In this document: positions 16,774 through 27,407 of the stretch, one piece after another
Layout of the letters: each line of letters starts with the position of its first letter
How positions within the stretch are numbered: position 1 is the first letter of the stretch
Assembly: GCF_013409255.1 (NCBI RefSeq)
Contig: NZ_JACCAS010000002.1
Coordinates: forward strand, 3,028,001-3,092,000
DNA length: 64,000 nucleotides
Direction of reading: 5' to 3'
DNA from: Paraburkholderia bryophila
GTDB lineage: Bacteria; Pseudomonadota; Gammaproteobacteria; Burkholderiales; Burkholderiaceae
Program-made: the position numbers and the translations under genes
Notes under the pieces: model-generated
What the model saw: only the letters and a program-made list of their open reading frames with translations
Told to the model about the DNA's origin: nothing
Database searches by the model: none

Positions 16774-18207
16774 ATGGCGGAAAGCGAGAGTAACCGTGCG
16801 GCCTCGGGCACGCGTGTCGGCACGGTGATGGACAGTCTGCGCGAGCGCATTGCGAGCCGCTCGCTGATGCCGGGCGCGCGCGTGCCGTCGATCCGCGCGA
16901 TGACGGAGACACTCGGCGTGTCGAAGTCGACGGTGGTGGAGGCCTACGACCGGCTGGTCGCGGAAGGCGCGATCGTCGCGCGGCGCGGTTCGGGTTTTTT
17001 CGTGTCGGGTCACGCGCCGCCGCTTGCGCTCGCCGATCTCGGGCCGCGTCTCGATCGGGAGGTCGATCCGCTGTGGCTCACGCGTCAGTCGCTGCAAGCG
17101 GGTTCGAAAGTGCTGAAGCCGGGTTGCGGCTGGATGCCGCCTTCGTGGTTGCCGGAAGACGGCGTGCGCCGCGCGTTGCGGGCCGTGGCGCGCGATCCGC
17201 AGGCGCCGCTCGCCGAATACGCCAGTCCGTACGGTTTGCCGGCGCTGCGTCAGCAGCTGGCGTGGCGGCTCGCGCAGCATGGCGTCGACGCGCCGCCGGA
17301 GCAGATCGTGCTGACCGACAGCGGCACGCACTCGCTCGATCTGGTGTGCCGGTTCCTGCTCGAACCGGGCGACACCGTGTTGATCGACGACCCGTGCTAC
17401 TTCAACTTTCAGGCGTTGTTGCGCGCGCATCGCGCGCGGATCGTCGGTGTGCCTTATACGCCGTCGGGTCCCGATCTGGCGGCGTTCGAGCGGGCGCTGA
17501 TCGAGCATCGCCCGCGGCTCTATGTGACCAATTCGGCGATCCACAATCCGACCGGCGCGACGCTGGCGCCGGCCGTCGCGCACCGGGTGCTGAAGCTGGC
17601 GGGCGAACACGATCTGCTGATCGTCGAGGACGACATCTTCGCCGATTTCGAAGACGAAGCCGCGCCACGGCTTGCCGCGTTCGACGGGCTCGCGCGGGTG
17701 GTGTCGATCGGCAGTTTTTCGAAAACGCTGTCTGCGGCGGCGCGTTGCGGCTACATCGCCGCGCGCCCCGAATGGGTGGAATCGTTGATCGATCTGAAGC
17801 TGGCTACCTCGTTCGGCAATGGCCAGCTCAACGCGAGCGTCGTGCATCGGTTGCTGGTGGACGGTACTTACCGGCGTCATCTGGAGTCGATGCGCGCGAA
17901 GCTCGCCGACGCGATGGGCGAGACGATCAGGCGGCTCGGCTACGCGGGCCTCGATATCTGGACCCGGCCACGCGCCGGCATGTTCGTGTGGGCGCGTCTG
18001 CCCGATGCGCTCGACGCGGCCGATATCGCGCGTCATGCGCTGGAAGTAGGGGTGGTGTTCGCGCCGGGCAATGTGTTCAGCGCGTCGCAATCGGCGGCCG
18101 GGTTCCTGCGCTTTAACGTGTCACAGTGCAATCGCCCGAAGGTCTACGAAGTGCTGCAACGGGCGATGGAAGCAACGGCTGCCTCCCGGCAGCAGGCGCA
18201 CGCCTGA
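16774..18207 (+). CDS. MocR-type regulator: GntR helix-turn-helix fused to class I aminotransferase domain
   Basis: This 477-residue PLP-dependent regulator has a GntR winged helix at about 15-80, containing PGARVPSIRAMTETLGVSKS. A fold-type I aminotransferase domain follows from about 110, with HNPTG (N258), VEDD (D286) and the PLP-binding lysine K317 in SFSKT. All key residues are present, so it should bind PLP. The ATG at 16774 follows a short TGGAG. The divergent EamA transporter gene is the probable target, with PLP or an amino-donor adduct as effector. Confidence 0.9.
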   Translation: MAESESNRAASGTRVGTVMDSLRERIASRSLMPGARVPSIRAMTETLGVSKSTVVEAYDRLVAEGAIVARRGSGFFVSGHAPPLALADLGPRLDREVDPLWLTRQSLQAGSKVLKPGCGWMPPSWLPEDGVRRALRAVARDPQAPLAEYASPYGLPALRQQLAWRLAQHGVDAPPEQIVLTDSGTHSLDLVCRFLLEPGDTVLIDDPCYFNFQALLRAHRARIVGVPYTPSGPDLAAFERALIEHRPRLYVTNSAIHNPTGATLAPAVAHRVLKLAGEHDLLIVEDDIFADFEDEAAPRLAAFDGLARVVSIGSFSKTLSAAARCGYIAARPEWVESLIDLKLATSFGNGQLNASVVHRLLVDGTYRRHLESMRAKLADAMGETIRRLGYAGLDIWTRPRAGMFVWARLPDALDAADIARHALEVGVVFAPGNVFSASQSAAGFLRFNVSQCNRPKVYEVLQRAMEATAASRQQAHA

Positions 18208-18223
18208 TTCGCGTGCGTCGTGC

Positions 18224-18242
18224 CGTTGCGTTGCGTTGCGTT
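18224..18242. repeat. Short CGTTG pentanucleotide tract
   Basis: CGTTG is repeated just under four times in the 52-bp gap between the convergent MocR and TAXI genes. It is outside both coding regions, so any slippage would be silent for them. Confidence 0.6.
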
Positions 18243-18259
18243 TCGCTTTGCTTAGCCGG

Positions 18260-19333
18260 CTACTTGCACAGCAGAAGCAGGCGCTCCTGATCCGTGCAGG
18301 TAGAGCGCGGTTTCTGCACGGCCTGCGCCGCCGCCGCGTTCATCGCCGCGCTCTTGTTGGTGAGACACGCGCGCAAATGCTTCTCGACCGGCGAGTAGTA
18401 CTTCCATCCGCGTACGAGGGTGGGCAGTTCGAGCTTCACCTGTTTCCACTTGGGATGCCCGTGTTCCTGCAGATTGTCGAAGTTTGCGCACAGCGAATCG
18501 GCAAAGCGGTTCAGATTGACGACGGTATCGCGCAGCCCGTAATCGTAGGTGACGAGAAACGCCTTGACGGTCAGCGTGGGCGTGTCTTCCTTGAGCCAGT
18601 TCGGGTAGCTGCCGGCGCGGATCGTCGCGGGGAAATAGGTCTGTTTGGCGCGCGCGGTTTCCGGCGCGGCGGGATCGGCGCGCAGCAGGCGGAGCTGGTT
18701 CAGTAGCTCGGGATTCATGTCGTTGAACAGTTTCGCCGGTTGCCCGACCACGATGATCGCCACGTCCACTTTCTTGACGATCAACGCGGCCAGCGCGTCT
18801 TCGTTGCTCAGGTGCTGGATGTTCTGTTCGGGAATCGGCTGGCCGAACATCAGGTGATAGAGCGTGGTGGCCGATTGCGCGGTGCCGCTACCGAGCAGGC
18901 CGACGCTGATGGATTTGTCCTTGATGTCGGCGAAGGTTTTCATCGGCGAATCGGCTCGCACCACGACGTTAATTTCTTCGTCATAGAGCGGCATGATGAG
19001 GCGCAGCGGCCGGATCGCGGTGCCGGCGTCGGCATTGCCCGCGTTGGCCATGTCGATATACGCCTGATACACGTCGGATTGCACCAGCGCGAGCTTCACG
19101 CCGGGCTCGAAGCGCATGCGTTGCACGTTCTCGGCCGAGCCCTTCGACGCCATCACTTCAAGGTCGATGCCCGCCGGCTGCGCCACCCATTTCGACAGAT
19201 CCTGGCCGATCTGGATATAGGTGCCGCGCTCCGGACCGGTGACGATCTTGTAGTGCGTGGGCTCCGCGCAAATCAGAGAAGAGGCGACCAGCAGCGCCAG
19301 CCCCAGCCATCCCGCCAGAAGTCTCTTCAGCAT
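18260..19333 (-). CDS. TAXI family TRAP transporter solute-binding protein
   Basis: This 357-residue exported binding protein has a signal peptide MLKRLLAGWLGLALLVASSL then ICAEPTHYKIVTGPERGTYI, the standard TAXI opening. Further family segments are LALVQSDVYQAYIDMAN, SVGLLGSGTAQSAT and AFLVTYDYG. Four cysteines occur, two of them at the very C-terminus (CTDQERLLLLCK). No TRAP permease gene adjoins it, so it is an orphan binding protein or a sensor component. It is tail-to-tail with the MocR gene. Confidence 0.87.
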   Translation of the reverse strand: MLKRLLAGWLGLALLVASSLICAEPTHYKIVTGPERGTYIQIGQDLSKWVAQPAGIDLEVMASKGSAENVQRMRFEPGVKLALVQSDVYQAYIDMANAGNADAGTAIRPLRLIMPLYDEEINVVVRADSPMKTFADIKDKSISVGLLGSGTAQSATTLYHLMFGQPIPEQNIQHLSNEDALAALIVKKVDVAIIVVGQPAKLFNDMNPELLNQLRLLRADPAAPETARAKQTYFPATIRAGSYPNWLKEDTPTLTVKAFLVTYDYGLRDTVVNLNRFADSLCANFDNLQEHGHPKWKQVKLELPTLVRGWKYYSPVEKHLRACLTNKSAAMNAAAAQAVQKPRSTCTDQERLLLLCK

Positions 19334-19538
19334 GGTCTTTCTACCTATCGGTCAGGTTCGTCCCGCTTCCCGCGTCGGCGCGCGTGAAGCACCATCGAGC
19401 CGGTTCGTCATGGCATGGTCGCTGCATCGCGCATGTCGTGTCCGTCTGTTGCCGCTCAAAGCGGCGCGATCCAGCGACTACCTGGCAATTAAGTGTGGCA
19501 GTGAAGTCCGCCGTGTGTTTCGGTATCCAAACGATTGG

Positions 19539-20558
19539 CTACTGAGCGGCTGTCGCGGCGTGCGAATTCAGCGGCGCCCAGCCTGTCTCTCGAATCACGC
19601 GCTCCATGATGATCTTCGCCGTGTCGTTGCCGGTGTCGATGGTGAGCGCCTCGTTGGCATGCTGACGCGCGCAAGGCCAGGACTGTTGGGCGACGCAGGT
19701 TTGCGCCGCCTGCAAGGCGGCGTCGCGGCGCGCGGTCAGCGGGCGCAATTCGGTCGCGAGATCCTCGGCGTCGGCGTTGCCCGGCTGCAGCGTTTGCGCG
19801 GCGCCGAGCGCGGCTTGCGCCGTGGACAGGTCGTTGGCGCGGAAGGCGAGTCGCGCCGCCTGCAAGGCTTGCGTGGCGTCGCGGAACTGCGGCGCCGGTT
19901 TGACGGGCGCCGCGGCGAGCGGCTGCGCAGCCGGTGCAACAGGAAAGATCTGGGTGGATCGGGCGTTCGCGCCTGGTGCGGCGGGCGTGATCGCGGCGCT
20001 CTGTTGAGCCGGTTTGGCCGGCTGCGGCGTATAAGGGGCGATCGTGCCGGTCGTGGTTCTGGCGTCCTGCGTCGCGTCGGCGCTTTGATCGTTGCCGCCG
20101 TTTTGCGAGTCGCGATTGTCGCCGAATAGTGCATAGGCGCCAGCTACCAGGCCGATGACGACAAGCACCCCGACGATCAGCAAGGTGGTGCGGCGATTGG
20201 GCAGCGCGGCGCTGCGTGTCGGCTCGGGCAAATCGGTCAGCGGCGGTGCCGGCGGATGTGTCGCCACGATCGCCGGCGTGTGCATCGCGGCTTCGCCGGG
20301 TAATGATTCGCTCGCGCTCGCGGCGCGCGCGGCGAGATCCGGTTCACCCGAGACGGCCGGATCGAAACCGTTTTTCTGCACCACCTTGTTCATTGCGCTC
20401 GCGCGGCTGCCGGGAATCACGGTGCGCTTGTGCGGACCGCCTTCGAGCGGATGCACCGCGCCGCAATACGGGCAATAGTCGACTTGCCGGTACAGTGCGC
20501 CGCCGCAGCGTTTGCACGGTGTCGGAAAACTGTGGCCGGTGACGGTCTGGGTGGCCAT
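19539..20558 (-). CDS. Membrane protein with N-terminal zinc ribbon and C-terminal repeat-like region
   Basis: I do not recognise the family. The 339-residue protein begins with a zinc ribbon (C15, C18, C29, C32). A low-complexity linker follows, then one transmembrane helix at about 125-146. After a long Pro/Ala/Thr/Gln linker comes a C-terminal helical region resembling TPR-like repeats (ATQALQAARLAFRANDL, then AQAALGAAQTLQPGNADAED). The zinc ribbon would be cytoplasmic and the helical region periplasmic. The ATG at 20558 is preferred because the zinc ribbon follows directly; its ribosome-binding site is weak. Confidence 0.65.
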   Translation of the reverse strand: MATQTVTGHSFPTPCKRCGGALYRQVDYCPYCGAVHPLEGGPHKRTVIPGSRASAMNKVVQKNGFDPAVSGEPDLAARAASASESLPGEAAMHTPAIVATHPPAPPLTDLPEPTRSAALPNRRTTLLIVGVLVVIGLVAGAYALFGDNRDSQNGGNDQSADATQDARTTTGTIAPYTPQPAKPAQQSAAITPAAPGANARSTQIFPVAPAAQPLAAAPVKPAPQFRDATQALQAARLAFRANDLSTAQAALGAAQTLQPGNADAEDLATELRPLTARRDAALQAAQTCVAQQSWPCARQHANEALTIDTGNDTAKIIMERVIRETGWAPLNSHAATAAQ

Positions 20559-20938
20559 GCTGAGGACCCACCTGAGGAAAACGATGCCGTTACGGCATGC
20601 TCCGGATCGTATTGAAGCGGCAGCCAGATCCGCGGAAATCACGATCCACATGCGCCGGAGAGTCTAGGGCCGCAAACTCGCGCTTGCGCTGCCGCTGCTC
20701 GCAATATGTGGCGTTTTAAATGGCACGTCAATCGACGTTCGCACCTATGCTGTGTGCGTTAGCGAACATTTGTAGGTACGACGAAATACCGTGCATGTTG
20801 GCAGGACGAATGGGCGCGTCGTTTTTTCATTTTAGGTGCGCGCTTGCGGCGATAAAAGCACAACGAGGTCGGCGCCTGCGGCGTCCGACCTCGTCAATAA
20901 GCGCATGCATCATGCGCTAGTGTGGAGCGCGCTGAAGA
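20559..20938. other. Non-coding gap containing a terminator
   Basis: This 380-bp stretch lies between two minus-strand genes. It is locally less GC-rich around 20715-20850. Apart from the hairpin at 20863-20894 I see no supported gene. A + frame at 20720-20920 (66 codons) has no ribosome-binding site or domain. The promoter of the zinc-ribbon gene should be here. Confidence 0.6.
20863..20894 (-). terminator. Long hairpin terminator downstream of the MFS pump gene
   Basis: ACGAGGTCGG (20863-20872) pairs with CCGACCTCGT (20885-20894), and CGCC/GGCG extend the stem inward. Read on the minus strand it is followed by a T-rich stretch (TTGTGCTTTTATC). It lies 44 bp past the pump stop. Confidence 0.75.
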
Positions 20939-22515
<1,577 letters not shown>

Positions 22516-22549
22516 AGGAGACATCATAGCAGCCGTCAAATTGAATGCA

Positions 22550-23242
22550 ATGGCAAGGATTCCGTCAGATAAGCAGGAAGCGAAAGGGGCGCTGCAGCCC
22601 GCACGGCGCCCGGGCCGTCCGTCAGGCACCGCGCGCGGCCCGGCGCAGCGCAGCCGCCTGCTCGACGCCGCGCTCGTGCTGTTCGCGCGGCAGGGCATCG
22701 TCGACACCACGCTCGGGGAAATTGCCCGCGAGGCGGGTTTCACGCCGGCCATGATGCATTACTACTTCAAGACCCGCGATCAACTGCTCGACGTGCTCAT
22801 CGACGAACGCTTCGCGCCGTTGCGCGCGGGTCTCGGCGTGCCGTTTCAGGAGAATCCCGACGATCCGGTCGCCGCGATCACGCAACTCGCGCGTCGGATC
22901 GTGCAGGTAGCGAGCGATTACCCGTGGTTCCCGTCGCTGTGGGTGCGCGAAGTGATCAGCGACGGCGGTCTGCTGCGTCAGCGCATGCAGGAGCGGTTCG
23001 GCAACACGCATCAGAAAGCGTCACTGGCGGCGATCGCGCGCTGGCAGGAGGAAGGCCGTCTGAACGCGGGGCTGGAGCCCGCGCTCGTGTTCGTCACATT
23101 GCTGGGATTGACGATTCTGCCGCTGGCGGCGTCGAAGATGTGGCGCAACGATCCTGTGCGCAGCAAGATCGGCGGCGAGGAGATTGCGCGGCATGCGGTC
23201 GCGCTGCTGGTGCAAGGGATCGGTCCGCAGAAAGCGGAGTGA
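22550..23242 (+). CDS. TetR family transcriptional regulator
   Basis: This 230-residue repressor has the TetR helix-turn-helix at about 33-80 (SRLLDAALVLFARQGIVDTT then LGEIAREAGFTPAMMHYYF). The C-terminal ligand domain resembles the CecR/YbiH type (LARRIVQVASDYPWFPSLWV). A basic N-terminal arm of about 30 residues (RRPGRPSGTARG) may contact DNA. It is divergent from the DHA2 efflux pump and probably controls it. The ATG at 22550 has no clear ribosome-binding site. A TTG three codons upstream is the only alternative. Confidence 0.9.
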   Translation: MARIPSDKQEAKGALQPARRPGRPSGTARGPAQRSRLLDAALVLFARQGIVDTTLGEIAREAGFTPAMMHYYFKTRDQLLDVLIDERFAPLRAGLGVPFQENPDDPVAAITQLARRIVQVASDYPWFPSLWVREVISDGGLLRQRMQERFGNTHQKASLAAIARWQEEGRLNAGLEPALVFVTLLGLTILPLAASKMWRNDPVRSKIGGEEIARHAVALLVQGIGPQKAE

Positions 23243-23621
23243 GTTGTTGCGGGCTTTGTTGAGTGGGCCGCTCGGGCAAAGTAATCAAGCCACTCGCACT
23301 ACCGCGCCCGTCGCGGCACGCTACGTGCTACCACTTGTGTGAAAGTGAACGCCGCGCGCAACCGGGAAGCGCGAGGGCGTCGCAGAAGAACAGGAGTGGC
23401 GGAACGGACGCCGTGCCGGAAACGCCGTGCTGACGGAGTTGGCACGCGTCGCCGTGGCGGATCGGAAGTGCCGGCATCGGTCTGCCGGAATAGCGGTGCC
23501 GAAAGCCGGTTTTTCATTGGCGTGCAATTTTGGCGCGTTACTGTGCGCGCGAGTGGACTGGGTCGGCATGATTCAATCGTCGATCTGCCTGAAACTCGGC
23601 GCGCGAAATCGAGTCGGAACC
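23243..23621. other. Non-coding gap upstream of the response regulator
   Basis: In this 379-bp region I find no gene with a credible start and domain. Open frames on both strands are Arg/Ser/Pro-rich shadows. A longer start for the response regulator at 23568 lies in it. The promoter of that gene must be here, but I cannot identify a clear one. Confidence 0.5.
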
Positions 23622-24134
23622 ATGAACAGCGACACCGCAGCCGCACGAATCGGCGGCACGCAGCAGAACGATACATTGGCCACGTCTGACGGCCTAACCG
23701 GTTTTTTAGAGCAACAACAGAAAATGAACGGAGCATTGAGACTCGATCAGGCCACGATCGTGCTCGTCGAAGACGACCCGGATAGCCGGGAGTCGTTGAC
23801 CTTGTTACTCGAAGCAGAGGGCGCGAAGGTCTGCGCCGTCGCGGATGCGGAAGAGGGCGTCGAAGCGGCCTTGCGGCTGTTGCCCGATGCCGTGGTCTGC
23901 GACCTCGATTTGCCGGCCATGGACGGTTTCTACCTGATCCAGCGGCTGCGCGATCACGAGATTCGCGGCGATCACGCGCCTTCGGTGGCGGTGGCGCTCA
24001 CGGGTCACACCGACGAAGCCTACCGCTTGCGCAGCATCGGCGAGGGCTTCCAGCATTTCATGACCAAGCCCGCTTTACCCGACGATCTCGTGACGCTGCT
24101 GCACGACGCGATCGACGCGCGCGCGGCAGGTTGA
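23622..24134 (+). CDS. Orphan single-domain response regulator
   Basis: This protein is essentially a CheY-like receiver domain preceded by about 40 residues. Acidic pocket residues E50, D51 and D52, phospho-acceptor D94 (VVCDLDLP), and the conserved lysine in FMTKPALPDD are all present. There is no DNA-binding or output domain. Alternative starts are 23568 and 23724. The last leaves just the receiver. No kinase gene is adjacent; the nearest hybrid kinase is 5 kb away. It may receive phosphate from a hybrid kinase and act by protein contact. Confidence 0.83.
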   Translation: MNSDTAAARIGGTQQNDTLATSDGLTGFLEQQQKMNGALRLDQATIVLVEDDPDSRESLTLLLEAEGAKVCAVADAEEGVEAALRLLPDAVVCDLDLPAMDGFYLIQRLRDHEIRGDHAPSVAVALTGHTDEAYRLRSIGEGFQHFMTKPALPDDLVTLLHDAIDARAAG

Positions 24135-24224
24135 ACAGGTTCGTGGCGGGTTGATCGACGGTTGCCGTTTCGGCGTGTCGAGGCAGTGAGGGCCGTGAAG
24201 TCCGCGAGGATCGGAAAGGGCGCG

Positions 24225-24785
24225 CTATTTAGCGGCAACCACCACCGCTGAACCCGCCGCCGCTTCCGCTTCCGCCGCCTGGCACGCGGAACACAATCCC
24301 TTCAATTCGATTTCATCGCTGGCGAGGCGGTAGCCCGCGTCTTCGATCTGCGCGACGAGTGCCTGCCTCAGCTTCGGCTGATGCAGTTCGGTCACGTTGC
24401 CGCACTGCTGGCAGACCACGAGAATGCCGTGCTGGCACTGCGTCAGATCGTGGCACACCGTGAAGGCGTTGATCGATTCGATCCGATGCACGAGCCCGGC
24501 GGTCAGCAGGAAATCCAGCGCCCGGTACACCGTGGGCGGCGCCGAGCCCGGATGGATCTGGCGCATGTCGTCGAGCAGCGAATAGGCCTTGGTGGCGCGG
24601 CCGGAATTCAGCAGCAATTCAAGCACTTTGCGGCGAATCGGCGTGAGTTTTTCGCCGCGTTCGCGGCAGTATTCGTCCGCGAGCGTCAGCGCGGCTTCCT
24701 GCGAAACGCCGTGCGTGTGCCCCGGTTCATGGGCATGCGCAGGAGCGGCGGAGGTGGCTTTGGCGGCGAGCTTGGCGGTCTTCAT
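24225..24785 (-). CDS. zur: Fur-family regulator, probable zinc uptake regulator Zur
   Basis: This 186-residue Fur-family repressor has a winged helix at about 45-110 (LTPIRRKVLELLLNSGRATK, PPTVYRALDFLLTAGLVHRI). The dimerisation domain carries two CxxC pairs, CQQC and CSAC, that would hold the structural zinc. The His-rich N-terminal leader (HAHEPGHTHG) could also bind zinc. The CQHG...VVCQQCG arrangement fits Zur better than Fur. The ATG at 24785 opens the leader. A longer in-frame start at 24896 lacks support. No zinc importer gene is adjacent. Confidence 0.83.
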   Translation of the reverse strand: MKTAKLAAKATSAAPAHAHEPGHTHGVSQEAALTLADEYCRERGEKLTPIRRKVLELLLNSGRATKAYSLLDDMRQIHPGSAPPTVYRALDFLLTAGLVHRIESINAFTVCHDLTQCQHGILVVCQQCGNVTELHQPKLRQALVAQIEDAGYRLASDEIELKGLCSACQAAEAEAAAGSAVVVAAK

Positions 24786-24919
24786 AGGTCGATTATAAAG
24801 GCCAGCGCGCCGCGCTGTGCTGGGTGCTCGCGATGTGCCCGGCGTCGCGCTCAGGCGAAGCGAGCCGGCCAACGTCGGCCGGCCCGTAGCCGTCAAGCGA
24901 CGGCCCGCAGCTCAGCAGC

Positions 24920-25546
24920 TCAGGTCAGCGGAAAATCAATGTACTTTTTGAAACCCGTGCGCGTCGCAAGACGCGAATACCAGCGTTCCAGATTCGGCAG
25001 CGGCGGGCGCTCCACGCCGTCGAGCCCGAACCAGCGTTTCGCGTACGCGCCGATCACGATATCGGCCAGCGTGAACTTCTCGCCTTCGAGGAAAAAGCGC
25101 GCTTGCAGATGGTTGTCCAGCATGCGCCACAGCGCGGTGACCGCGGCGAAGTCGGTGGCGAGTTTGGCGCTGTCGCGCTCGGCCGCCGGGGTGCGCACGA
25201 GCGCCCAGAACACCGGACGCTCAGCGGGCTGCAGCGTGGACAACGACCAATCGAGCCAACGATCGACACTCGCGCGGACTCTCGGCTCGGCCGGATACAG
25301 CAGGCTCGCTTCGCCGTATTGCAGCACCAGATAACGCAGAATCGCGTTCGATTCCCACAGCACGAAGTCGTCGTCGACCAGCGTCGGAATCTTGCCGGTC
25401 GGGTTCATCGCGAGATAGTCGGCCTCATTGTTGCGGCCGAATTGCAGACCCGCGTCGATGCGCTCGTACGGCAGCACCAGTTCATCGCAACACCACAACA
25501 CCTTCTGGACGTTAACCGAGTTGGTGCGTCCCCAGATCGTAATCAT
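24920..25546 (-). CDS. Glutathione S-transferase
   Basis: This 208-residue GST has an N-terminal thioredoxin-fold domain (1-80) with NPTGKIPTLVDDDFVLWESNAI, the glutathione-binding segment that includes the cis-proline and the ES pair. The C-terminal domain is all-helical (about 90-205). AAGGA lies upstream of the ATG. The likely activity is glutathione conjugation or stress-related thiol transfer; the substrate is unknown. It is divergent from the NERD-helicase gene, 165 bp away. Confidence 0.9.
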   Translation of the reverse strand: MITIWGRTNSVNVQKVLWCCDELVLPYERIDAGLQFGRNNEADYLAMNPTGKIPTLVDDDFVLWESNAILRYLVLQYGEASLLYPAEPRVRASVDRWLDWSLSTLQPAERPVFWALVRTPAAERDSAKLATDFAAVTALWRMLDNHLQARFFLEGEKFTLADIVIGAYAKRWFGLDGVERPPLPNLERWYSRLATRTGFKKYIDFPLT

Positions 25547-25711
25547 CCGGTCAATCCTTTTCTTGGCAAAGTTGGCAAGCCGCGCCGGCTGCGCGGCGTT
25601 CAGCCGGTAACGATACACGATGCGCGCGCCTTTGCGGAGTGCGGGCAAAGCCGTTCGGCAATCCCCACGCGTTGCGTACAATGGCCGCTCCCGAATACGA
25701 CGAGGCACCGC

Positions 25712-27406
25712 ATGGCCCGCATTGTCCCCGACGACTGGAAGAGCCTCGCCGCCACCGGCGCGGCGGCCCGCGAACGCGAGACCCTCGCGCTGCTGGAAAC
25801 GGCGCTGTCCGATGACTACACCGTTTATCACGGCGTGCACTGGACGCGCTTGAACCAGAACTTTTCGGTGTTCGGCGAGGCCGACTTCGTGATCGTCAGC
25901 CCGGCCGGACGCGTGATGATCGTCGAACAGAAAACGGGGTTTCTGCGCGAGACGTCGAAAGGCCTCGTCAAGGTGCATCTGCAGACCGAGCGCAATGTGG
26001 CGATCGCGCTCGCGCACACTGTCGAGGGATTGCACCGGCGTCTCACCGCGGCGTTCGGCGCAGGCACCTATTTCGTCGAGGAACTGCTGTACTGCCCGGA
26101 TCATGTTGTCAAAGACACGTCGATTGCCGGCGTGAATCCCGCGCGTATCGTCGACGCGACGCGCAAGGACCGGCTCGCGGCAGTGATTCGCGAGGCGTTG
26201 CCGGTGGACGAAGCGCGTCTCGCCTGCGCCCCGAAGATCCATCACTTTCTCGCCGACGAACTCGCGCTCACGCCCGACGCGAGCGCGCTGGTCGGCCAGG
26301 CGGGCACGCTCGTCACGCGCCTCGCGGGCGGTCTCGCCACCTGGGCGCGGCGGCTCGAGTTCACGCCGTTCCGCCTGCGCGTGATCGGCACGGCCGGTTC
26401 CGGCAAGACGCAACTCGCGGTGCAGGTCATGAAAGACGCGGTGGCGCGCGGGCAGCGGCCGTTGTACGTGTGCTTCAACCGGCCGCTGGCGGACCACATC
26501 GTGCGGGTCGCGCCGCCCGAGGCGAAGGTGGCGAACTATCACCAGTTGTGCGACTGGATTGCTCGCGACGCCGGTCGCGAGCCGGACTTCCAGGCCGGCG
26601 ACGTGTTCAATCAGCTCGAAACGACTTTCGCCGCCACGCCGATCGACGCGCGCTGGCAATTCGACGTGCTGATCGTCGACGAAGGCCAGGACTTCCAGCA
26701 GCCGTGGGTGGCCGCGCTCGAACGCCTGCTGCGTCCCGGCGCCGCGTGGTGGTGGCTCGAAGATCCGCTGCAGAATCTCTACATGCGTGAACCGGTGGCG
26801 CTGCCCGGCTGGACCACGCTGAAAGAAACCACCAATTACCGCAGTCCGCGCGACATTCTCGACTATGTGCGCGAGGTGGTCGGCGGCTCGGTGCCGGTCG
26901 CGGCGGCGCTCGCGTCGGGCAGTCCGTTCGACGGCTCCGACATCTCGCTATCGGTCTACGACGAAGCGAACGCCGCCGAAGGCAGCGTCGACGCCACCAA
27001 GCGCGCGATCACCCAGGCGTTGTCGCTCGGCTTTCGCAAACAGGACATCGTGGTGCTGTCGTTTCGCGGCCGCGAAGGGTCGGCGATGACCGCGCTGGAT
27101 CATCTCGGCCCGCACCGGCTGCGCAGTTTCACCGGCAAATACGATCTGTTCGGCAACCCGGAGTACCGCGAAGGCGACGTGCTGTTCGAGTCGATCTATC
27201 GCTTCAAGGGGCAGGCGGCGCCGTGCGTGATTTTCACCGAGGTCGACTTCGACACCTTCGACGAGCGGATCGCGCGCAAGCTGTTCGTCGGCGCAACACG
27301 CGCGACGATGAAGCTGATCATGGTCGCCTCGCAGCGAGCCGCGCGGCATCTGCGCTTGCGCGACGGTAAGGAAGCCCGGGACACCAGGGACGCGCGCGCG
27401 AGCTAG
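25712..27406 (+). CDS. NERD-nuclease domain fused to UvrD-like superfamily 1 helicase
   Basis: This 564-residue protein has two recognisable modules. Residues about 15-110 form a NERD (nuclease-related) domain with D58 and the E72-x-K74 pair typical of this nuclease fold. From about 222 an SF1 helicase core follows: Walker A GTAGSGKT (226-233), Walker B VDEGQD (322-327), a TNYRSPRDI segment, FKGQAAPCVIFTE and GATRA near the end. It should couple DNA unwinding with cleavage, in repair or in defence against foreign DNA. The ATG at 25712 follows a weak ribosome-binding site. Its stop is 1 bp from that of the convergent PRTase-HAD gene. Confidence 0.82.
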   Translation: MARIVPDDWKSLAATGAAARERETLALLETALSDDYTVYHGVHWTRLNQNFSVFGEADFVIVSPAGRVMIVEQKTGFLRETSKGLVKVHLQTERNVAIALAHTVEGLHRRLTAAFGAGTYFVEELLYCPDHVVKDTSIAGVNPARIVDATRKDRLAAVIREALPVDEARLACAPKIHHFLADELALTPDASALVGQAGTLVTRLAGGLATWARRLEFTPFRLRVIGTAGSGKTQLAVQVMKDAVARGQRPLYVCFNRPLADHIVRVAPPEAKVANYHQLCDWIARDAGREPDFQAGDVFNQLETTFAATPIDARWQFDVLIVDEGQDFQQPWVAALERLLRPGAAWWWLEDPLQNLYMREPVALPGWTTLKETTNYRSPRDILDYVREVVGGSVPVAAALASGSPFDGSDISLSVYDEANAAEGSVDATKRAITQALSLGFRKQDIVVLSFRGREGSAMTALDHLGPHRLRSFTGKYDLFGNPEYREGDVLFESIYRFKGQAAPCVIFTEVDFDTFDERIARKLFVGATRATMKLIMVASQRAARHLRLRDGKEARDTRDARAS

Positions 27407-27407
27407 C

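Noticed and set aside
23299..23736. 145-codon minus-strand frame before the response regulator
   Set aside because: Arg/Ser/Pro-rich, no ribosome-binding site or domain, and it overlaps the start of the real regulator gene.
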